DNA of 64,000 bases, from positions 1 through 64,000 of the forward strand of contig NZ_BAUC01000023.1 of assembly GCF_000474215.1 (NCBI RefSeq), given 5' to 3'. Source of the DNA: Edwardsiella hoshinae NBRC 105699 = ATCC 33379. Lineage in GTDB: Bacteria > Pseudomonadota > Gammaproteobacteria > Enterobacterales > Enterobacteriaceae. Positions 59,685 through 64,000 of the stretch are shown in pieces. Every line of letters starts with the position of its first letter. Position 1 is the stretch's first letter. Made by a program: the position numbers and the translations under genes. Below the pieces are notes generated by a model. It ran no database searches, was not told the DNA's origin, and worked only from the letters and a program-made list of their open reading frames with translations.

Positions 59685-60764
59685 CTAACGCGCCACGTCG
59701 CAGATCACCTGAGCGACTCGTTGGGTCGCATCGGTGATGGCGGCTGCCCGGGCCTTCTCGGCCATCAACAGCAACGTGGGACGATCCCAACCCGCCAACG
59801 TCTCCACCACCACATCGACGTTGAAATCGGGTTGCTCAATAATGCGAGCCGCACCGGCACGCGCCAAAGAGGCGGCATTCCAGTACTGCTGTCGATCTTT
59901 ATGCATAAAAGGCACAAATAGCGCCGGCAAACCTGCGGCGGCAATTTCGCTCACCGTCAACGCGCCAGAGCGGCACACCACGACGTCGGCCCAGGCATAC
60001 GCGGCCGCCATGTCGTCGATAAATTCAGTTACCCGATGCGCGTGCAAGCCCAATTGCTGATACGCCGCTTCGACCGTCTGCTGGGCGCCCTTGCCTGTCT
60101 GATGCCATAGGGTGACGCGATCCCCCAAACGAGCCGCCACCGCGGGCAAGGTCTGATTCAGGATGCGCGCGCCCTGGCTACCACCGACCACCAACACGCG
60201 GATCGGTCCGCTGCGTCCGGCTAGCCGCTGCGCTGGCGCCGGCAGCGCCAACACATCTTCACGCACCGGATTGCCGACCACCGGCGCAGCGGGGAAAGCA
60301 CCAGGAAATGCCTGTAGCACACGCTTGGCGATCTTCGCCAACCACCGGTTGGTCAAACCGGCGATGCCATTCTGCTCATGCAACACCACCGGGATGCCAC
60401 ACAGCCAAGCGGCCAAACCTCCCGGCCCAGACACGTACCCCCCCATCCCCAAGACCGCATCAGGTCGATACGCCCGCATGATTCGACGCGCCTGCCATAC
60501 CGCCCGCACGATGCGAAACGGTGCTCCGAGCAGGGCTTTTATGCCCTTGCCGCGTAGACCGGAGATACGAATAAAATCGATCTCAATGCCGTGCTGCGGA
60601 ACTAACTGTGCCTCCATGCGATCCGCGGTGCCTAACCAGCGGATCTGCCATCCCTGAGCCTGTAAATAGTGCGCCACGGCCAAACCGGGAAAGACATGTC
60701 CCCCGGTTCCTCCCGCCATGACCATCAGGCGTTTTGCTCCTTGATGATTCGCCGCACCGCTCAT
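59685..60764 (-). CDS. murG: Undecaprenyldiphospho-muramoylpentapeptide beta-N-acetylglucosaminyltransferase MurG
   Basis: GT28 enzyme that converts lipid I to lipid II on the inner face of the membrane. The N-terminal motif [18 protein letters not shown] and [16 protein letters not shown] are typical, as is the donor-binding [22 protein letters not shown] (in parts). It is 359 aa (E. coli 355), starts [19 protein letters not shown] and overlaps ftsW by 4 bases. Its product feeds FtsW and PBP1B, both encoded in this window. Confidence 0.97.
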   Translation of the reverse strand: MSGAANHQGAKRLMVMAGGTGGHVFPGLAVAHYLQAQGWQIRWLGTADRMEAQLVPQHGIEIDFIRISGLRGKGIKALLGAPFRIVRAVWQARRIMRAYRPDAVLGMGGYVSGPGGLAAWLCGIPVVLHEQNGIAGLTNRWLAKIAKRVLQAFPGAFPAAPVVGNPVREDVLALPAPAQRLAGRSGPIRVLVVGGSQGARILNQTLPAVAARLGDRVTLWHQTGKGAQQTVEAAYQQLGLHAHRVTEFIDDMAAAYAWADVVVCRSGALTVSEIAAAGLPALFVPFMHKDRQQYWNAASLARAGAARIIEQPDFNVDVVVETLAGWDRPTLLLMAEKARAAAITDATQRVAQVICDVAR

Positions 60765-62005
60765 CGTGACCCCTTAACGACCGCCTGGGCATTCGCCAGA
60801 CGGGTCTCATAATCAATCCGTAACAAAAACACCAGCGCCGTCGACATAATAATCAGGCTGGAGCCACCGTAGCTGATCAACGGCAACGTCAGCCCTTTGG
60901 TCGGCAACATGCCCGCCGCCGCCCCAACGTTAACCAACGCCTGAAAGCTAAACCAGATCCCGATAGCGCACGCCAGAAAACCGGAGAAACGCTGGTCGGC
61001 CTCTAATGCACGACGTCCGATAGACATCGCGCGAAAAGCGACGAAGAATACCATTAACAAGGTAAGAACCACACCGAAATAGCCGAGCTCTTCACCGAGA
61101 ATGGAGAAAATAAAGTCGGTGTGCGCCTCGGGCAAGTACTCCAACTTCTGCACCGAGTTACCCAGCCCCTGCCCCCAAAACTCACCGCGCCCAAAGGCCA
61201 TCAGTGACTGGGTAAGCTGATAACCACTGCCAAAGGGATCGGCCCAGGGATTCCAGAAGGAGGTTACGCGCCGCATACGGTAGGGTTCTGCGATGATCAA
61301 CAGGATCACCGCAAAAATCCCTGAGCCGATGATCGCCAGAAACTGCCACAGCTTCGCACCAGCAAGAAACAGCAACCCCAGCGTGGTGACGAACAGGACC
61401 ACCACCGTGCCGAGATCCGGCTGCGCCAGCAGTAGCACGGCTAATACCACCATCACTCCCATCGGCTTACAGAAGCCCCAGAAGTTGTTACGTACCTCGT
61501 CAACCTTACGCACCAAATAACTGGCGAGGTAACAGAACAACGACAACTTGGAGAACTCCGCAGGCTGGATACGCAACGGCCCCAAGGCGATCCAACGCGA
61601 GGCGCCGTTGACCGAGCTACCCACCACCAGCACCACTAGTAACATCACCAACGACAACAGCAGCATGGCATTGCTCCAACGCTGCCAAAACGCCATCGGC
61701 ACCCGTAACGTCACCATGGCGAGGCCGAAAGCCAAGGTCAGATAGAGGGCGTCACGCTTAGCGAACAGGAACGGATCATCGGCCAAACGCTGCCCGATGG
61801 GCATCGAGGCTGATGTCACCATGATGAACCCCATCGCCGCCAAGCCAAAGGTGAGCCAAAGCAAGGTGCGATCATACAATACCGCTCCAGCATTATCCGA
61901 CTCTCTGACGCCCATCACCCAGTCGTGCAGGCGAGCTACCCCGCCGATCAACGGCAGGGAAAGACGCGGCAGACGCGGACGAGGTAGCGCGAGACGCAAA
62001 CGCAT
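60761..62005 (-). CDS. ftsW: Septal peptidoglycan polymerase FtsW (SEDS family)
   Basis: Ten-helix SEDS glycosyltransferase of the divisome that works with PBP3. It is 414 aa as in E. coli. Typical motifs are [30 protein letters not shown] (in parts), [33 protein letters not shown] and [14 protein letters not shown]. The basic N-terminal tail ([15 protein letters not shown]) is cytoplasmic. It starts at the murD stop (shared base 62005) and runs into murG. Confidence 0.97.
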   Translation of the reverse strand: MRLRLALPRPRLPRLSLPLIGGVARLHDWVMGVRESDNAGAVLYDRTLLWLTFGLAAMGFIMVTSASMPIGQRLADDPFLFAKRDALYLTLAFGLAMVTLRVPMAFWQRWSNAMLLLSLVMLLVVLVVGSSVNGASRWIALGPLRIQPAEFSKLSLFCYLASYLVRKVDEVRNNFWGFCKPMGVMVVLAVLLLAQPDLGTVVVLFVTTLGLLFLAGAKLWQFLAIIGSGIFAVILLIIAEPYRMRRVTSFWNPWADPFGSGYQLTQSLMAFGRGEFWGQGLGNSVQKLEYLPEAHTDFIFSILGEELGYFGVVLTLLMVFFVAFRAMSIGRRALEADQRFSGFLACAIGIWFSFQALVNVGAAAGMLPTKGLTLPLISYGGSSLIIMSTALVFLLRIDYETRLANAQAVVKGSR

Positions 62006-63321
62006 CAGCCAAACTCCCTTGCCAGGCGGGCGAACTCATCGCCGCGCTGCTCAAAGTTTTTAAACTGATCCAGACTGGCGCAGGCCGGCGAGAGCAAGAC
62101 CATATCGCCAGCACGCACCTGCGGCGCAATAGCGCGCATCGCCTGCTCCATGGTCTCGAAACGCAAAGAGACCTCGGGACGTAGTTGCATCAACGGCGCA
62201 GCGTCACGGCCAAAGCAGTACAGGCGGATACGCTCGCCCTGCAAATAGGGTAACAACGGGGTAAAATCCGCCGCCTTGCCATCGCCGCCCAGCAACAGGT
62301 GCAAGGTACCGTTTAGATGCAACCCCTTCAGCGCCGCCTCGGTGCTGCCGACATTGGTCGCCTTGGAGTCGTTGATCCAACGCACCCCGTTATGATCAAG
62401 CACCAGTTGGAAACGGTGCGCCAGCCCACGGAAGGTGGTCAATGCCTTCAAGCTTGATGCCCGCGGCAGACCAACGGCGTCGGCCAACGCCAACGCCGCT
62501 AGGGCGTTGGTATAATTATGCATCCCTGTTAACTGCATCTCGCTGGTATTCAGGATCTTTTCGCCACGCACCCGTAACCAGATCTCCCCCTGTTGGCGAT
62601 TGAGGTGGTAATCGCCCACATCGACGCCAAAGCTAACGCAGCGCGCGTCAGCACCGTGAATCGGCATCGTCAGGGCATCGTCGGCATTGACCACGCAAGC
62701 GCGGGCCTGCTCATAGATCCGCAGCTTGGCGGCGCGGTATTGCTGCAACCCCAAGGGATAGCGATTCATATGGTCTTCGCTAACATTCAGGATGGTGGCC
62801 GCCGCGGCCTTCAGGCTCTGGGTGGTCTCCAACTGGAAGCTGGAGAGCTCAAGGACATACAGGCGGCACTCGTGTTTCAGTAGCGTCAAGGCCGGCACGC
62901 CGATATTGCCACCCACCCCGACCTGCCAGCCAGCCGCCCGCGCCATCTCGCCAACCAGCGTCGTCACGGTACTTTTACCGTTAGAACCGGTGATGGCGAC
63001 GATTGGCGCCTGCGCCTCGCGGCAAAATAGCTCGATATCACCGACGATCTCGATACCGGCCTGCGCCGCCTGATCCAACGCCGGCGACGAAAGCGCGATC
63101 CCCGGGCTGGCGACAATCAGATCGGCGGTCATCAGCCAGGACTGCTCGATACCGCCCAGATGACGCTCGACGCTCGCAGGCAACTTGTCCAGCCCCGGCG
63201 GCGTCGGACGGGTATCGATCACCCGCGGCACGACGCCGCGTTCGATAAAGAAATCGACACAAGACAGACCGGTCAAACCCAGCCCGATGATAACGACCTT
63301 CTTACCCTGATAGTCAGCCAT
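62005..63321 (-). CDS. murD: UDP-N-acetylmuramoyl-L-alanine-D-glutamate ligase
   Basis: Adds D-glutamate to the UDP-MurNAc-Ala precursor. It is 438 aa as in E. coli. The start [20 protein letters not shown], the ATP loop [18 protein letters not shown], the catalytic region [23 protein letters not shown] and [16 protein letters not shown] are clear. It follows mraY by one base and shares a base with ftsW. Confidence 0.98.
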   Translation of the reverse strand: MADYQGKKVVIIGLGLTGLSCVDFFIERGVVPRVIDTRPTPPGLDKLPASVERHLGGIEQSWLMTADLIVASPGIALSSPALDQAAQAGIEIVGDIELFCREAQAPIVAITGSNGKSTVTTLVGEMARAAGWQVGVGGNIGVPALTLLKHECRLYVLELSSFQLETTQSLKAAAATILNVSEDHMNRYPLGLQQYRAAKLRIYEQARACVVNADDALTMPIHGADARCVSFGVDVGDYHLNRQQGEIWLRVRGEKILNTSEMQLTGMHNYTNALAALALADAVGLPRASSLKALTTFRGLAHRFQLVLDHNGVRWINDSKATNVGSTEAALKGLHLNGTLHLLLGGDGKAADFTPLLPYLQGERIRLYCFGRDAAPLMQLRPEVSLRFETMEQAMRAIAPQVRAGDMVLLSPACASLDQFKNFEQRGDEFARLAREFG

Positions 63322-63322
63322 A

Positions 63323-64000
63323 TTAACGTACCTTCAAGGTTGCCAGTCCAATCAGCACTAGCATCAGCGAAATGATCCAGAAACGCACGATTACACGCGG
63401 CTCCGGCCAGCCTTTCAGTTCATAGTGGTGATGGATCGGGGCCATACGGAAAATACGTTGGCCGCGTAGTTTAAAACTGCCCACCTGCAAGATCACCGAC
63501 AGGGTTTCCATCACGAATACCCCTCCCATGATCACCAGCAAAAACTCCTGGCGCAGCAACACGGCGATAGTTCCCAACGCGCCGCCCAGCGCCAGCGAAC
63601 CGACATCGCCCATGAAGACTTGGGCCGGATAAGTATTGAACCACAGGAACCCTAACCCGGCCCCAACGATGGCGGTACACACAATCACCAGTTCGCCGGC
63701 GTAGCGAATATAAGGAATATGAAGGTAAGCGGCGAAGTTAACGTTACCCGTCGCCCACGCAACCAGCCCCATACCCGCGGCGACAAAGACTGTCGGCATG
63801 ATGGCCAGGCCATCTAGGCCATCCGTCAGGTTGACGGCGTTACTGGTACCGACGATGACAAAGTAGCTCAGCAGGATATACAACAGCCCCAACTGCGGCA
63901 TGATGTCTTTAAAGAACGGCACCACCAGTTGGGTCGCAGGCGTGTCTTTCCCGATGCTGTACATGGTGAAAGCCACGACCAGAGCGATCACCGATTGCCA
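63323..64000 (-). CDS. mraY: Phospho-N-acetylmuramoyl-pentapeptide transferase MraY (3' part, cut by window end)
   Basis: Makes lipid I by moving phospho-MurNAc-pentapeptide to undecaprenyl phosphate. Only the C-terminal 225 residues lie in the window; the frame stays open to the end, reading (W)[10 protein letters not shown] as in E. coli, so the gene continues outside. Visible: [14 protein letters not shown] (catalytic Asp), [23 protein letters not shown] and the HHH motif [13 protein letters not shown]. Several membrane helices are present and the end matches the family ([12 protein letters not shown]). Confidence 0.97.
   Translation of the reverse strand, partial: WQSVIALVVAFTMYSIGKDTPATQLVVPFFKDIMPQLGLLYILLSYFVIVGTSNAVNLTDGLDGLAIMPTVFVAAGMGLVAWATGNVNFAAYLHIPYIRYAGELVIVCTAIVGAGLGFLWFNTYPAQVFMGDVGSLALGGALGTIAVLLRQEFLLVIMGGVFVMETLSVILQVGSFKLRGQRIFRMAPIHHHYELKGWPEPRVIVRFWIISLMLVLIGLATLKVR

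Overview
The window looks like chromosomal core sequence of an Enterobacterales member with high GC. Gene order follows the Escherichia coli 2-3 minute region: mrcB-hrpB-thpR-sfsA-dksA-gluQ-pcnB-folK-panBCD, yadE/I/H/G-can-hpt, yacC, yacL-acnB, lpd-aceF-aceE-pdhR-aroP-ampED-ppdD-hofBC-guaC-coaE-zapD-yacG-mutT-secA-secM-lpxC and the dcw cluster ftsZ to mraY. GC content, protein divergence from E. coli and the set of missing neighbours fit Edwardsiella (Hafniaceae) best. That assignment is inference; no 16S or species marker is present.

Layout. 1-5.2 kb: cell-wall synthase mrcB and helicase hrpB (minus strand). 5.2-12.8 kb: a plus-strand run of RNA ligase-like thpR, sfsA, dksA, gluQ, pcnB, folK and the pantothenate genes panB, panC and panD; pcnB starts at the rare codon ATT. 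12.9-14.2 kb: deacetylase yadE. 14.3-20.4 kb: an accessory galactosamine/N-acetylgalactosamine PTS locus (agaR-agaS-agaV-agaW-agaE-agaF-kbaY, read right to left) inserted between yadE and yadI. Its IIA gene is frameshifted and its aldolase gene is badly decayed. 20.4-25.1 kb: yadI (an intact mannose-family IIA protein), the yadGH ABC exporter, an orphan CreB-like regulator whose receiver has lost its phosphorylation residues, can and hpt. 25.3-31.5 kb: yacC, yddG, yacL, yebE, acnB and a small unknown membrane protein. 31.5-40.7 kb: the pyruvate dehydrogenase genes (lpd, aceF, aceE, pdhR) and aroP, with a perfect PdhR operator. 40.7-48.4 kb: ampE/ampD, type IV pilin ppdD with hofB and hofC, guaC, coaE-zapD-yacG. 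48.5-64 kb: mutT-secA-secM, a DciA-like DUF721 gene, lpxC, and the division/peptidoglycan cluster ftsZ, ftsA, ftsQ, ddlB, murC, murG, ftsW, murD, mraY (cut by the window end).

The most unusual material is the decaying aga locus beside an intact yadI that might supply the missing phosphotransfer step; the phosphorylation-dead CreB-like regulator between yadG and can; the conserved ATT start of pcnB; a SecM arrest peptide that keeps GIRAGP but lacks the equivalent of Phe150; a DciA-like protein next to lpxC; the absence of nadC between ampD and ppdD; and several unassigned palindromes upstream of lpd, aroP and agaR. No tRNA, rRNA, CRISPR array or insertion sequence was recognised.
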